A stretch of DNA of 64,000 nucleotides from Rutpela maculata (Eukaryota > Arthropoda > Insecta > Coleoptera > Cerambycidae): positions 32,194,655-32,258,654 of the forward strand of contig OW386289.2 of NCBI GenBank assembly GCA_936432065.2, read 5' to 3'. Shown in pieces: positions 47,520 through 60,000 of the stretch. The notes beneath the pieces are model-generated. The model saw only the letters and a program-made list of their open reading frames with translations, was not told the origin of the DNA and searched no databases. How positions within the stretch are numbered: position 1 is the stretch's first letter; every line of letters starts with the position of its first letter. Position numbers and translations under genes: made by a program.

Positions 47520-48784
47520 TGAGTAATCCTCCCTGGTAAATGGAATTTTATACTCTCTTTGCGGGTAAAGTTCCATTAAAATTTAACACTCAACGACGGT
47601 ATATTTACCTTCATTTTTTACAGTGTACTACACAAAACGACAATAAAATACTAAAATCGATGCAAAAGGAATTAGGTATAGAACCTTTAGAAAGGCTAGA
47701 CGAGGTTCTTGAAAGTACCTCACAAAAAATAATGAAATATTTGTAAAATAGATTCCTAATAATCAGTATTGTTTATCATATTGAAAGTTGGTTTGTATTA
47801 ATAAAAAATAAATAATAAAATAGATATTAGCATATTCATAACCGCCATGTTAAGCAGGTTGGCAATTATAATATTTATAAAAATTATAAATACTTCCAAC
47901 AGTTTGTGCCGCTGATTGTACTGCCGAAATACAGCGCGACTCATACATATCTGTTGAACATCTCTTTTCCGCATTATGCGTTACAAGACCTGTGCTCTAA
48001 GAAAATTTACAAGCCGTGATTTCCCTATAATTCATTCTTCAATGGATTTTGTTGTGTGCGCTACACAGCTGCCAGATGTGATTTAAATTATGGAACTTAC
48101 CAACTCGCATTCAATTCAGCATTAGAAAAAATGTGAATTAGTGACCTTTTCAAAAAAATTATGATTTAATTCTCGAATTAAATCACATGAATTAATTAGT
48201 GCCAAATCTGTCCTGAATTGATTTTTCAAATGAGATTACCAGCAATTTTATCGAATTAGTTACAAACTTTTTACAATCACTGCATAAGTAAAAGATTGTT
48301 AGATCTGTTATTATTTCTAATAAATCAATCATTTAACAAAATACAGAAAGATTTAACATCTTGGCAATTTCCTAAACATATTTTGTTAAACAAACAAAAA
48401 TCATTTCAGTAAAATAAACCATTCATCAACATTTTATTGTTTAGATTTCATTAAGATGTTATAATTCTGGTTCAGTATAAACAAGTCAATCTTTTTTCAT
48501 ATATTTGACCCGAATTTTTTCAGATAAACTTAAAAATATGTTTCTGGAAGAGGAAAATGTATCAGTTGTTGGGATCTAAGTATTATAAACTAAACGATGA
48601 TTCGATGACTCGCAAGAGTCTTCTATGTAAAAACAAGTAAAATCTTGTCACTGTTCATTTCTTAGTCTTAACATGCGTAGTTAAAATTGGAACAATTCTA
48701 CATAATCTAAAAATTTCAAATTATTTATTTTTCCTTCAAATCGCCTAGTGCGCACACTAAAAAATTAACAAAAAAAAAAAAAAA
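47520..48784. other. No recognisable gene
   Basis: AT-rich spacer up to the big palindrome. The block at 48731-48766 (AAATCGCCTAGTGCGCACAC) resembles 51294-51330 inside the palindrome (AAATCGCCCAGTGCGTCAAC), in direct orientation. A homopolymer-A stretch lies at the palindrome border. Confidence 0.45.
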
Positions 48785-50088
48785 ACAACAAGATAAACCT
48801 CCTTAAATAAAATATTTAACGCTACTTTAAATTCATTTTTTTCTTTCAGTTGTTTAGTTTGTACACATTTAATTTTTTTTGGCTAATATATTTTGCATAA
48901 TAAATTTTATGATAATTTCCATTAGCCCAAATAAATCTGAATAAATGTGTAACCTGCCTTGTATTTCTGTATCACAATGCGACACTGCAGCTTTAATATA
49001 TATTTTTTTCTTTCTTTCGCACCCGTTCCTGTACAAACTGGTACTTAAAGCTGTTCTTAATTTATTCTTAATTTTTCTGAATTTTCCACAAATCAGACAA
49101 TGCCATTTTATTTTAAACTGATTTTTTTTCTTTATTATAACTACATGAAGGCTCACTTGCATTTTTTTATCGCGTTACTAATATCAGAGACAATACGTAT
49201 TATCTTTGTTATTTATTACAAAAAGATGTCAGACAAGAATAATGAAATCGGTATAGAAGGGTGTGCAAATAAGTGCCACCACTTTGTTTTATAAAAATTT
49301 TAATGAAATTGCATATTTTCTTTCATTTGCACAATTAATAATAGACCTGATGCCAGTAACAGTTGGGTTTTTACCATTAGATTTTCACTGCTTTCAGCAG
49401 TTTCGTAAAACAAACATGTAGTTTTTCTCCATTGATAAAAATGAATCTACAATATACATAAACTGTAATAGCCTACATGTAAGTAAAATAGTATAATAGT
49501 ATTAATATTTATCCAGACAATAATGCGGCCAGCAGCCGATACGTTTCTTGATGGGCCGAGAAAGTAGCGGGGGCGGGAAAGGAAGCCTCGCGCCTTCGTC
49601 GCCGTACTGTGCTTCGTTGTGTTTCAAGGGCTGTAGCGCTTTTAGTTGAAAAATTAGATCCAGCATTAATCGAGACAAAATGAAGCCTATTAAATTTGTC
49701 AGTTTTTGGTGAAAGAAAAAATTGAATACCTCGTTATATAAGCGAGTTATGGCGAGTTAAGAATTAGAAAAATGTTGCTGATTTGTGTATCTTTTTGAAT
49801 TTTGCTAGTTTTTTTATGTTAATTTTTTAATTATTGCAATAAATTATACTTCTAATTAAAAAGCAATGTTTATTTGTCAAAACAAAAAAAAAATTGTATT
49901 TTTATCTGTTTTAGTTCTAAAGTTATATTTGATTAAATCTTAAATTTCTAAATTTCTTTTTTTTTAGTTTGTGTCTTATATCTTCGGTCTCGACCAATGG
50001 AGAGTGTCGTCAACTTTGATTTCCTATGTAAAATAACATGCTTTAATAAGTAGTGAAGGTCCCATCTGGTTATACTTCAGTATTGGGT
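48785..50088 (-). mobile_element. Truncated mirror copy of the 53.3-56.9 kb element
   Basis: Carries one ~540-bp terminal repeat (about 49520-50088, outer end GTATTGGGT) and the first ORF of the element, and breaks off at 48785 next to a poly-A run. It is the left-arm image of 53299-54603. Confidence 0.88.
48869..49162 (-). pseudogene. First ORF of the TIR element, mirror copy
   Basis: A 97-codon ORF identical to that at 54223-54516 except for two residues seen by eye (Arg for Lys after SLY; KKN for KRN at the end). The gene downstream of this ORF is absent here because the palindrome arm ends. Product features are described under the right-arm copy. Confidence 0.6.
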
Positions 50089-50135
50089 AGGTCAAGAAAG
50101 AGAAGGCTTTTCGCGCTCTGCCCGACGGGCTATTA

Positions 50136-50393
50136 GGGCCAGTATTATAATGTTAGATTAAACTGTGCAGTTTAAACTTAGAACTTCGAACACCTTTTAT
50201 TACATTAATATAATTTCTTCGTCGTTATTAGACAGTAAATAATAATAAATAAATAACAACTAATCAAATATTTCGATTATATCCATCATATTACATATAA
50301 AAACAAAATTAACGACATTCTAAAACAGACGTGTTTCAACGCCGTAGTTTAATCCGCACTCCGCGTTTTAATCCGATATTGTAAAACTGGCCC
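50136..50393. mobile_element. Harbinger-type MITE, left arm copy, 258 bp
   Basis: Inverted termini GGGCCAGT-TTA-AAT type (GGGCCAGTATTATAATG and, inverted, GGGCCAGTTTTACAATATCG), TTA duplicated at 50133-50135 and 50394-50396. It is present at the mirrored place in the other arm, so it was in place before the arms were duplicated. Confidence 0.92.
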
Positions 50394-51205
50394 TTAGTAT
50401 TTCTTAGAGAACAAAAATTTACTGCTGAAACTTGAGATAAAGTTCTTTTTAAACTATGTTTAAGTGCGTAATTTCGTATGGTTGATGTATGATTACCTTA
50501 CAGAATTAAATATGAAGATTTTAACAAATCTTTGCATTTTACCCAATCGTTTTAAAATAGTTTGAAACAATTCCGCTCTTTATTGCCATAACCGACCATA
50601 GAAGTCCCCCTTATTCATTACACAGCTCAAGAAATTAACGATTCATTCAATTTTCTATTTAAAAATAGAATATAATTATTAGAGCAAACAATAAATTAAT
50701 GTCTCTGAATACCTAATACATCAGTTATATGTTTCTTTTGTATATACGAGTTTAAATAAATTCACAAATGAGTCTACCTTAATTTATTTTACAAAAAACC
50801 GACCTGGAAATTTTAAGATGCCTTTTGACGAGATGAAGATCGGGAGCTTAAAAAGTTATTTGCATAAAGAAATCAATTTTGGGTACCCATCGTCTGTAGA
50901 ACAACAGAATTAAATGGCGGAGAAAAAATTGTTATCAATTTAAGTAATTGCTCTCTGAGACAAAGTTTTCAGCGAGTTTAGAAGATGCTTATTTTTAGAT
51001 ATTAAATTTAATGCCATTATAAATCAAACAAAGAAAAATTTAAATGTTTGGATTGCTATAAAATGAATAATTGCATTTGTAAAGTAAGTGGATGAATTTA
51101 ATAAAAATTTATAGTTATTTTGTTGGCTTTTATAACTAAGGAATCATATTTTTTATTGATTATTAGCCTAATACAACTAAATACCTAGTAAGAGATATGC
51201 CTATA

Positions 51206-52181
51206 CAGGGTGTCCCAGAAATAGACGATCAAACGAAGTGAGATGGTAGGTCATTTCCAATAAAAATAATCATATGGTAATTTTTGTATTACCTTAAATC
51301 GCCCAGTGCGTCAACTAAAAAATTAATTCAAAAAATAAATGATTTGTTTGGTTGTTTTTTTGTTTTTGGTGAATTTTAGGTGGATGCAGCTTTCCAATAA
51401 GAGCATTTTCATGAACTCTGTTATATTCTGTCAAGTAAAAAAAAATGGTTCTGTGAACACTTGTTCACAAAAAAATGTTAGTTAAGTTAAGAGTTTTTTG
51501 GCCACGAACATATTAAAAAGTTAATGTATAATATTTTAGGTAAAATGTAATTGACAAATAATGCGATAATAGATAGAGTTATTATTATGACAGATTATTA
51601 TAAAATATGAAAAAAAAAAAAAATGACTACACCTACACACAACTGAAACATCATTCATACTCACTCACTCAGGATTGGTAATAGGAAATTAGACGAGGAG
51701 GACACGCTTCTCGCCCAAGGGTCTTTCATGGCATTTTTTTTTATAAACATACAAGGTAGACCACGGTTCCTCAAAATTTTATAAAGAGTATTTTTTAACA
51801 AACACGACTTAATTGTAAAAAAATTATTAAAAAGATCTGTTCTGAGTAACCCCGATGAGTTAGAATCTGTATTAAATGGACAACTTTTTCTAATTATATT
51901 TCAACTTTCTGTAGTAATGTTTTCTGCCAGGATCACTTAAAAATTAACTAAAAAATTTTTTAGTGAACAAAAAGTGTTCACAAAACCATTTATTTTTATT
52001 TGACAGAACACAACAGAGTTCATAAAAATGCTTTTGTTGGAAAGGTGTATTCACTTAAATCACCTAAAAACAAAGAAACAACCAAACAACTGATATATAT
52101 ATATATATACCATATGATTATTTTTATTGGAAATGACCTACCATCTCACTTCGTTTGATCGTCTATTTCTGGGACACCCTG
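51206..52181. mobile_element. Central TA-flanked foldback element of the palindrome, 976 bp
   Basis: Termini CAGGGTGTCCCAGAAATAGA on both sides, inverted, with TA outside (51204-51205, 52182-52183). Subterminal sequence stays complementary but diverged to about 51500/51930 (CCATTT.TTTTT.TTGACAGAA; TTTCCAATAAAAATAATCAT), leaving a ~430-bp non-palindromic core without an ORF. The divergence between its own arms is clearly greater than that between the outer palindrome arms. Confidence 0.88.
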
Positions 52182-52993
52182 TATAGGCATATATCTTACT
52201 AGGTATTTAGTTGTATTAGGCTAATAATCAATAAAAAATATGATTCCTTAGTTATAAAAGCCAACAAAATAACTATAAATTTTTATTAAATTCATCCACT
52301 TACTTTACAAATGCAATTATTCATTTTATAGCAATCCAAACATTTAAATTTTTCTTTGTTTGATTTATAATGGCATTAAATTTAATATCTAAAGATAAGC
52401 ATCTTCTAAACTCGCTGAAAACTTTGTCTCAGAGAGCAATTACTTAAATTGATAACAATTTTTTCTCCGCCATTTAATTCTGTTGTTCTACAGACGATGG
52501 GTACCCAAAATTGATTTCTTTATGCAAATAACTTTTTAAGCTCCCGATCTTCATCTCGTCAAAAGGCATCTTAAAATTTCCAGGTCGGTTTTTTGTAAAA
52601 TAAATTAAGGTAGACTCATTTGTGAATTTATTTAAACTCGTATATACAAAAGAAACATATAACTGATGTATTAGGTATTCAGAGACATTAATTTATTGTT
52701 TGCTCTAATAATTATATTCTATTTTTAAATAGAAAATTGAATGAATCGTTAATTTCTTGAGCTGTGTAATGAATAAGGGGGACTTCTATGGTCGGTTATG
52801 GCAATAAAGAGCGGAATTGTTTCAAACTATTTTAAAACGATTGGGTAAAATGCAAAGATTTGTTAAAATCTTCATATTTAATTCTGTAAGGTAATCATAC
52901 ATCAACCATACGAAATTACGCACTTAAACATAGTTTAAAAAGAACTTTATCTCAAGTTTCAGCAGTAAATTTTTGTTCTCTAAGAAATACTAA

Positions 52994-53251
52994 GGGCCAG
53001 TTTTACAATATCGGATTAAAACGCGGAGTGCGGATTAAACTACGGCGTTGAAACACGTCTGTTTTAGAATGTCGTTAATTTTGTTTTTATATGTAATATG
53101 ATGGATATAATCGAAATATTTGATTAGTTGTTATTTATTTATTATTATTTACTGTCTAATAACGACGAAGAAATTATATTAATGTAATAAAAGGTGTTCG
53201 AAGTTCTAAGTTTAAACTGCACAGTTTAATCTAACATTATAATACTGGCCC
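52994..53251. mobile_element. Harbinger-type MITE, right arm copy, 258 bp
   Basis: Mirror image of 50136-50393 with the same length; TAA (TTA on the other strand) at 52991-52993 and 53252-53254. Confidence 0.92.
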
Positions 53252-54222
53252 TAATAGCCCGTCGGGCAGAGCGCGAAAAGCCTTCTCTTTCTTGACCTAC
53301 CCAATACTGAAGTATAACCAGATGGGACCTTCACTACTTATTAAAGCATGTTATTTTACATAGGAAATCAAAGTTGACGACACTCTCCATTGGTCGAGAC
53401 CGAAGATATAAGACAAAAACTAAAAAAAAAGAAATTTAGAAATTTAAGATTTAATCAAATATAACTTTAGAACTAAAACAGATAAAAATACAATTTTTTT
53501 TTTTGTTTTGACAAATAAACATTGCTTTTTAATTAGAAGTATAATTTATTGCAATAATTAAAAAATTAACATAAAAAAACTAGCAAAATTCAAAAAGATA
53601 CACAAAGCAACATTTTTCTAATTCTTAACTCGCCATAACTCGCTTATATAACGAGGTATTCAATTTTTTCTTTCACCAAAAACTGACAAATTTAATAGGC
53701 TTCATTTTGTCTCGATTAATGCTGGATCTAATTTTTCAACTAAAAGCGCTACAGCCCTTGAAACACAACGAAGCACAGTACGGCGACGAAGGCGCGAGGC
53801 TTCCTTTCCCGCCCCCGCTACTTTCTCGGCCCATCAAGAAACGTATCGGCTGCTGGCCGCATTATTGTCTGGATAAATATTAATACTATTATACTATTTT
53901 ACTTACATGTAGGCTATTACAGTTTATGTATATTGTAGATTCATTTTTATCAATGGAGAAAAACTACATGTTTGTTTTACGAAACTGCTGAAAGCAGTGA
54001 AAATCTAATGGTAAAAACCCAACTGTTACTGGCATCAGGTCTATTATTAATTGTGCAAATGAAAGAAAATATGCAATTTCATTAAAATTTTTATAAAACA
54101 AAGTGGTGGCACTTATTTGCACACCCTTCTATACCGATTTCATTATTCTTGTCTGACATCTTTTTGTAATAAATAACAAAGATAATACGTATTGTCTCTG
54201 ATATTAGTAACGCGATAAAAAA

Positions 54223-55686
54223 ATGCAAGTGAGCCTTCATGTAGTTATAATAAAGAAAAAAAATCAGTTTAAAATAAAATGGCATTGTCTGATTTGTGGA
54301 AAATTCAGAAAAATTAAGAATAAATTAAGAACAGCTTTAAGTACCAGTTTGTACAAGAACGGGTGCGAAAGAAAGAAAAAAATATATATTAAAGCTGCAG
54401 TGTCGCATTGTGATACAGAAATACAAGGCAGGTTACACATTTATTCAGATTTATTTGGGCTAATGGAAATTATCATAAAATTTATTATGCAAAATATATT
54501 AGCCAAAAGAAATTAAATGTGTACAAACTAAACAACTGAAAGAAAAAAATGAATTTAAAGTAGCGTTAAATATTTTATTTAAGGAGGTTTATCTTGTTGT
54601 TTTGCAAAAAAGAATTCTTAACTCTAATATTTCTAAAAATACGCCTTAATGATATATTTGAAGAAATGACGGAAGAAAAATTAGATTATTATAGCAGTGG
54701 AAATATAAGAAAGAGATTAGAAAAGCATTTAAGCAAACAAAGTATTTTGTGAACACAAAGAAAATACAACAGTTCATTCAAGTGATAATAAAGCTAAAAG
54801 GATTTTTGTTGTCAGTCACAAGTGAATTAGGCGAAGAAAACTTCACAAGTGAATTAGGCGAAGAAAACTTCACAAGTGAATTAGGCTGAGAATGAATTGA
54901 CAATTCCTGATAAAGCTGCCGGTATCTTAAGAGAAGCTATAGCTGGATGTTTTAAAACTATAAAAAAAACACGACTACTAATCTGAATGAACATAAATGT
55001 AAACAAGAAGTTTCAGATTTGTTATAAACATTTATGTCGTGGATACTAAATATGTCAGGACAGACAAATTTGATTTAAACGTTATTTCTATAGTAATGGA
55101 ATTTATATTAATACTTATGGAAAAAAAAAACAATCAGCTTAGGCCATTTTTTTAATCCTTTACATACCACTACATGTGTTTCGTGCCGTCAGAAGAAAAA
55201 GAACTTAATGATATGCTTTATTCTTTTGGCTATGGTTATTCCTACGATGAAATACGTACATTTTTAACGTCTTTAGCTAGTCACGTATTAGTAAAAACTG
55301 GTGACGACATTTTTATACCACCTGGAGTTCCTCCAGTAACTTCTGAAGAAAACAATTACATTTATCGCAGCGATAATGTTGATCAAAACGAAGACAGGCT
55401 AGATGGTAAAAATCCCACTAGGAATAGTATTATTTAAAAAAAAGAACAGCCTATTTACACAAGCATATTTAGATCGTCTATCCAATTTTAACCGATTTTA
55501 ACCCTTCCAGTTTACATGAAAACAAAAATATAGTTATGTACAAAAATCCAACTAATCGTTCAGAGCCTCTACGAGTTAGTGAAAGCATGGCAAATAATTG
55601 TTTTGATTATGTGGTTACCTCTGACATTTTATGGAAAATATTAAAATATACGAAGCAAAGTAAAAACTTTACTAGCTGGCATGATT
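54223..55686 (+). pseudogene. Unassigned widespread family, DNVDxN/DGKN signature
   Basis: The first ORF (54223-54516) is basic, with CLICGKFRKIKNKL. Stops follow, but residual frames look coding (FEEMTEEKLDYYSSGNIRKR near 54650; IPDKAAGILREAIAGCF near 54905). ORF 55174-55437 reads LYSFGYGYSYDEIRTFLTSL, IFIPPGVPPV and DNVDQNEDRLDGKNPTRNS. ORF 55536-55686 ends YVVTSDILWKILKY...SWHDF, where MITE copy 4 interrupts it. The chain YDE(i/v)..fl.s.a, (f/y)iP.gi.p, (a/s)DN.D.N..tlDG..t.h, then ...D..W.l.r...W..F matches, from memory, a high-copy family in arthropods, molluscs and cnidarians without an assigned function. Its place between inverted repeats suggests it belongs to a transposon. Frameshifts make this copy dead. 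Confidence 0.6.
54816..54888 (+). repeat. 27-bp in-frame tandem repeat, ~2.7 copies
   Basis: The unit CACAAGTGAATTAGGCGAAG plus AAAACTT is repeated, encoding TSELGEENF in the open frame. The period of nine codons keeps the frame. Confidence 0.93.
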
Positions 55687-56175
55687 TTACTTCCACATCC
55701 AGTGGAAGTATAGTAACGACAAAAAAATTTTTAAAAATTTTTATTGTTCAAATAGGCTTAGAATGTCATGAAACGCCGAGATTTCAAGTATGAGCGAAAA
55801 AAAATTTCTGTCTGTCTGTCGGTCTGTAACTTTTTTGTGCGCACGTTTACTCTGGAACCGTTTGAGATATTGACTTGAAATTTGGTACACATATGTACTT
55901 TAACAAGATATAGAACTAGATTAAATTTTCATCTTGTTCCGTCGAAGAGTTGGGGGGTAAATTGGGGTAAATTTGTAAATCAAGCAGATAAGAGTTCATA
56001 AAATTGATTTTTAGTATAGACAAGAGAAGCTAAGGTCTCAAAAAAAATTTTGGCATTAGCCACCCCCATTACCACCCCACACCTCATTATTAAAGGGGAT
56101 GAAAAAAAAATGTGATTTAGTGTGTACAAGAACCAGAAACTTCAAAATATTTTTTTACTTTATCCACTTTATCCC
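55687..56175. mobile_element. MITE family 'ACTTCCACATCC', copy 4 (inverted, truncated)
   Basis: Begins with the terminal hairpin ACTTCCACATCCAGTGGAAG, followed by TATAGTAACGAC, ATGTCATGAAACGCCGAG and GGTACACATATGTACTTTAA. Lost beyond about 56175. It is inserted into the DGKN-family gene just after codons for SWHDF. Confidence 0.85.
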
Positions 56176-57029
56176 TTTATTCACTTTATTAATGCACCAC
56201 CCGCGTAGTACGACACCATATATAGCAGATTATTACAACTAATATCATATTATTCAATTTGATTTGTTAATTTTATCATCTTACAATAAAGGAAGATAAT
56301 TCTAAAGCTTTTGTTACGGCCGCTAATTGTAGCCTTGCGCGATTTATAGTGAACGCGAAATGTACCGGGAACGAGTGGGGAAGCCTCGCGACTCCGTCGC
56401 CGTAGCGCGCTTCGTTGTGTTTAAAAGGCTGTACCGCTTTTATTTACAGAGCTAGACCCAGCATTAATTGAGACAAAATGAAATCTATGAAATTTGGCAG
56501 TTTTTGGTGAACAAAACATTCCAATAGCTCAATACATAAGCGAGTTACAATGAGTTAGACCTTTCAAAAAAATTGACAATTTGTGTACCATCTAAATCAA
56601 CTTCAATTTTTTAATGTTAAAGTTATTATTTTTGTAATAAATTATACATCAAATTAAAGAGAATCGTTTGTACTATAAAACTAAAAAAAACATATAATTT
56701 TATCTTTTTTCGTTTGAAAGTTATTCGTGGTTGAATTTTGTTATTTTCATTTTTTTTTGTTTTTTTCTTGTAACTTCAGTCTCGACCAATGGAGAGTGTC
56801 GTCAAAAGTGATTTCCTATGTAAAAAAACCTGCTGAATAAAATGAAATAGGTTTTATTTGGTTATACCTCGGTATTGGGTTAGTGAACGATAGAGCCAGC
56901 CATCCGACGTACTATAAATGATACAATATATTGTCTCAAATACGTAGAAAGCTTGCCTTTCTGCTACCTAGTCCAGTTAAGGGGAACAAGCAGTAGTTCT
57001 AAGTTGCTACAATTTGCTAATAGCGGAAC

Positions 57030-60000
57030 GGATCCTGGTTTTGAAATGAAACTACCTTTTTTTATATTTTTTTTTTGACAATTCGGTTACACGCATTCTC
57101 TTTTATCACGTTATCAACTTAGTTCAGCTTAACGGGGCGACGGAGGAATTCGCATTTGAAATTTGCAAAAACACGTTATTCCACGATAACTTTGTTATTA
57201 TTGACCTGACGAAAAAAAAAGTAAAATTAAAAATTGAAGATCTCGCGGAAGCGTATAATCTAATTTTTTTTCAAATCGGACGGTAACTTTTCGTGAAATT
57301 TTTTTTTTAAAATACTCGTTTGTTTGCCCTAACACAAGTACACAAAAAAGTAATTCCTTAATTTTTTTACGAAAACAAGAAATTAGGGGGATGAAATTTT
57401 TTTGAGGTAGGTGAAATAGATTAGAATTGATGGAGCCGTAGGTGGTGGGCCAATTAGGGGAGGGGAGGGAGCTAGGGAAAGGAAAATTATTCAACCCCCT
57501 CGAACTTTTTTCCCTGTCGTACGATTTTCAAAAACCAAAATGGAATTTGTTCGTTATTACGTCTAATATTTGACTGAATAATTTTTTTTATTTTTTCAAA
57601 TAAACAAATTTGTGGAAGGGGAAAAACCTTTTGCATTTTTTTAAAAATGCGTTTTTGAGTACGAAGGAAAGGGCTCAGAAGAGAAATTTTTTTACAGGTA
57701 AGTGAGATTTTTTTTATCTTTAATTTAAAAAAAGAATATCGCAATCCAAGCAATAAGAAGGAGGGAGGGGGCATAATGCGTTTGTGGGAATAGAGGGTGA
57801 AGGAAAAGGGATAGGGACTTCGGAGCTTAATGTTCGGACATATTAATCTTTTTTCCATCTTAATATTTTATCAGTCTACCCTCCATCAAATATTAAACTT
57901 ATCTAATATATAAAAATCTCGTGTCACAGTGTTTGTTATTCTCCTCCGAAACGGCTTGACCGATGATTTTTATGAAATTTTTGGTGTATAAATGGTAGGT
58001 CTGAGAATAGGTCGTAGGCTATTTTTTATACACCTGATGAGGTGGCCCTATCCAGAAATTTTCTTTTTATTTTTTGGACAAAAATTTATAATTTATATGG
58101 CAAAACAACGTTTGCTGGGTCAGCTAGTTATAAATAATTATTTAACACCGTCACGAGTTTTCGCGGCGCATTTCTCTAGTTTTAGGAGTGTATTGGATAA
58201 ATAAAACAATTATTTGTCCGCTTAACTCGCTCTAACTCAAAAACGGCACAATGGATTACTCACAAATTTTTATCACTATATATTTGTTATCATAATGTGT
58301 TAATATGTAGGTCAAATTTTGATAAGTGCAGAAAATATTATTTTTTTTTCTAAGGCTATGTCGATAATTTGCATTCTCAAATGTTAACATGCGGGAAACT
58401 TTTTTATCTTTCGAAATAGATACAAAGTGTATCGAGAAGTAACGGAGATAAAAGATAGACGTAACTTTTTTATTTGAAACTTTTTTTCTAGAATTAGCAG
58501 TTTTCGAGAAAATTGCAAATGAGTGATTGTTGGCCAGGTACTGCAATTAATTGCTATTAGATTTCCACACGTTCTTTATGATGTCTTTTTTAAGAGTATG
58601 GTCGTGTAATAGGTAGAATTTTAGCTTGAAATCCAAGGATTGCAAGGTAGAAACACAGGTAGATTATTATAGATGTAGTTGGTTCTTTTTACTTTTTTTT
58701 TATACTGACAAATGTTTTACCAAATAGGTCGTCAATATAAGATTTAAAATGTCAAAAAATTAACATTCACAAAAAACTGAGAAGGGATTTCTAAAGAACC
58801 TGCAACAATTATATGAAAAGTTAAACAAATCGGCGAAGAATTTTTAAAAACTTCTAATTTGCCAACCGTGAAGGAATGACACTTTCAGATATTGCAGTGT
58901 GAATACATGCAAAACCTATATAATGATAAAGAGATCATAAAGAACGTAGAATCTAATAGCAGTTAATTGCAGTACTTGGCCAACAATCACTCATTGGCAA
59001 TTTTCTCGAAAATTGCTAATTCTAGAAAAAAAGTTTCAAATAAAAAATCTTTTATCTTCGTTACTTCTCGATACACTTGGTATCTATTTCGAAAGATAAA
59101 AAAGTTTCCCGCATGTTACATTTGAGAATGTAAATTTTCGACATAGCCTTAGAAAAAAAATAATGCTTTCTACACTTATTAAAATTTGACCTACATATTA
59201 ACACATTATGTTAACAAATATATAGTGATAAAACGATACAAATTTGAGAGTAATCCATTGTGCCGTTTTTGAGTCAGAGCGAGTTAAGCGGAAAAATAAT
59301 TGTTTTATATATCCAATAAACTTCTAAAACTAGAGTATTGCGCCGCGAAAACTCGTGACGGTGTTAAATAATTGTTTATAACAAGTTTAATATTTGATGG
59401 GATTGATAAAATATTAAGATGGAAAAAATATTTATATATCCGAATATTAAGCTCCGAAGTCCCTATCCCTTTTCCTCAACCCTTTATTCCCGCAAACGCA
59501 TTATGCCCCCTCCCTTCCTTCCTATTGCTTGGATTGCGATATATTTTTTTTTAATTAAAGATAAAAAAATCTCATTTACCTGTAAAACAATTTCTCTTCT
59601 GAGCCCTTTTCTTCGTACTCAAAAACGCATATTAAAAAAATGCAAAATATGTTAGAACGTAATAACGAACAAATTCCATTTTGGTTTTTGAAAATCACAC
59701 GACAGGGAAAAAAGTTCGAGGGGGGTGAATAATTTTCCTTTCCCTACCTCTCCCCCCTCCCCTAATTGGCCCACCACCCCAATCCACCGGCTCCACCAAT
59801 TCTTATCTATTTCACCTACCTCAAAAAATCTCATCCCCCTAACTTCTTTTTTCGTAAAAAAATTAAGGAATTACTTTTTTGTGTATTAGTGTTAGGGCAA
59901 AAAAACGAGTATTTTCAAAAAAATATTCCACGAAAAGTTACCGTCCGATTTGAAAAAATTACCAGATTATGCGCTTCCGCGAGATCTTCAATTTTTAATT

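Larger units (their letters stand above)
48785..54603. repeat. Giant near-perfect palindrome, ~2.4-kb arms
   Basis: The left arm 48785-51203 and right arm 52184-54603 are inverted copies. Paired coordinates sum to 103385-103387 throughout (for instance 49100/54285, 50136/53251, 51197/52190), so only two or three bases of net indel separate them, and I saw only occasional substitutions. The arms contain part of a transposon and its flanking DNA, including a Harbinger MITE. A 976-bp element with its own long inverted repeats sits at the centre. Confidence 0.97.
53299..56880. mobile_element. 3.6-kb element with ~560-bp TIRs carrying a DNVD/DGKN-family gene
   Basis: The region 53299-53870 (inverted) and 56320-56880 (direct) are homologous along their whole length. 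Shared landmarks: ACCCAATAC.GA.GTATAACC at the outer ends, TTTACATAGGAAATCA, GACGACACTCTCCATTGGTC, TCATTTTGTCTCGATTAATG and GAAGCACAGTACGGCGACGA-like GC-rich inner ends. They differ by many substitutions, as old terminal repeats do. Between them lie the gene at 54223-55686 and MITE copy 4. The border trinucleotides do not give a clean target duplication. The superfamily is unknown to me. Confidence 0.75.
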
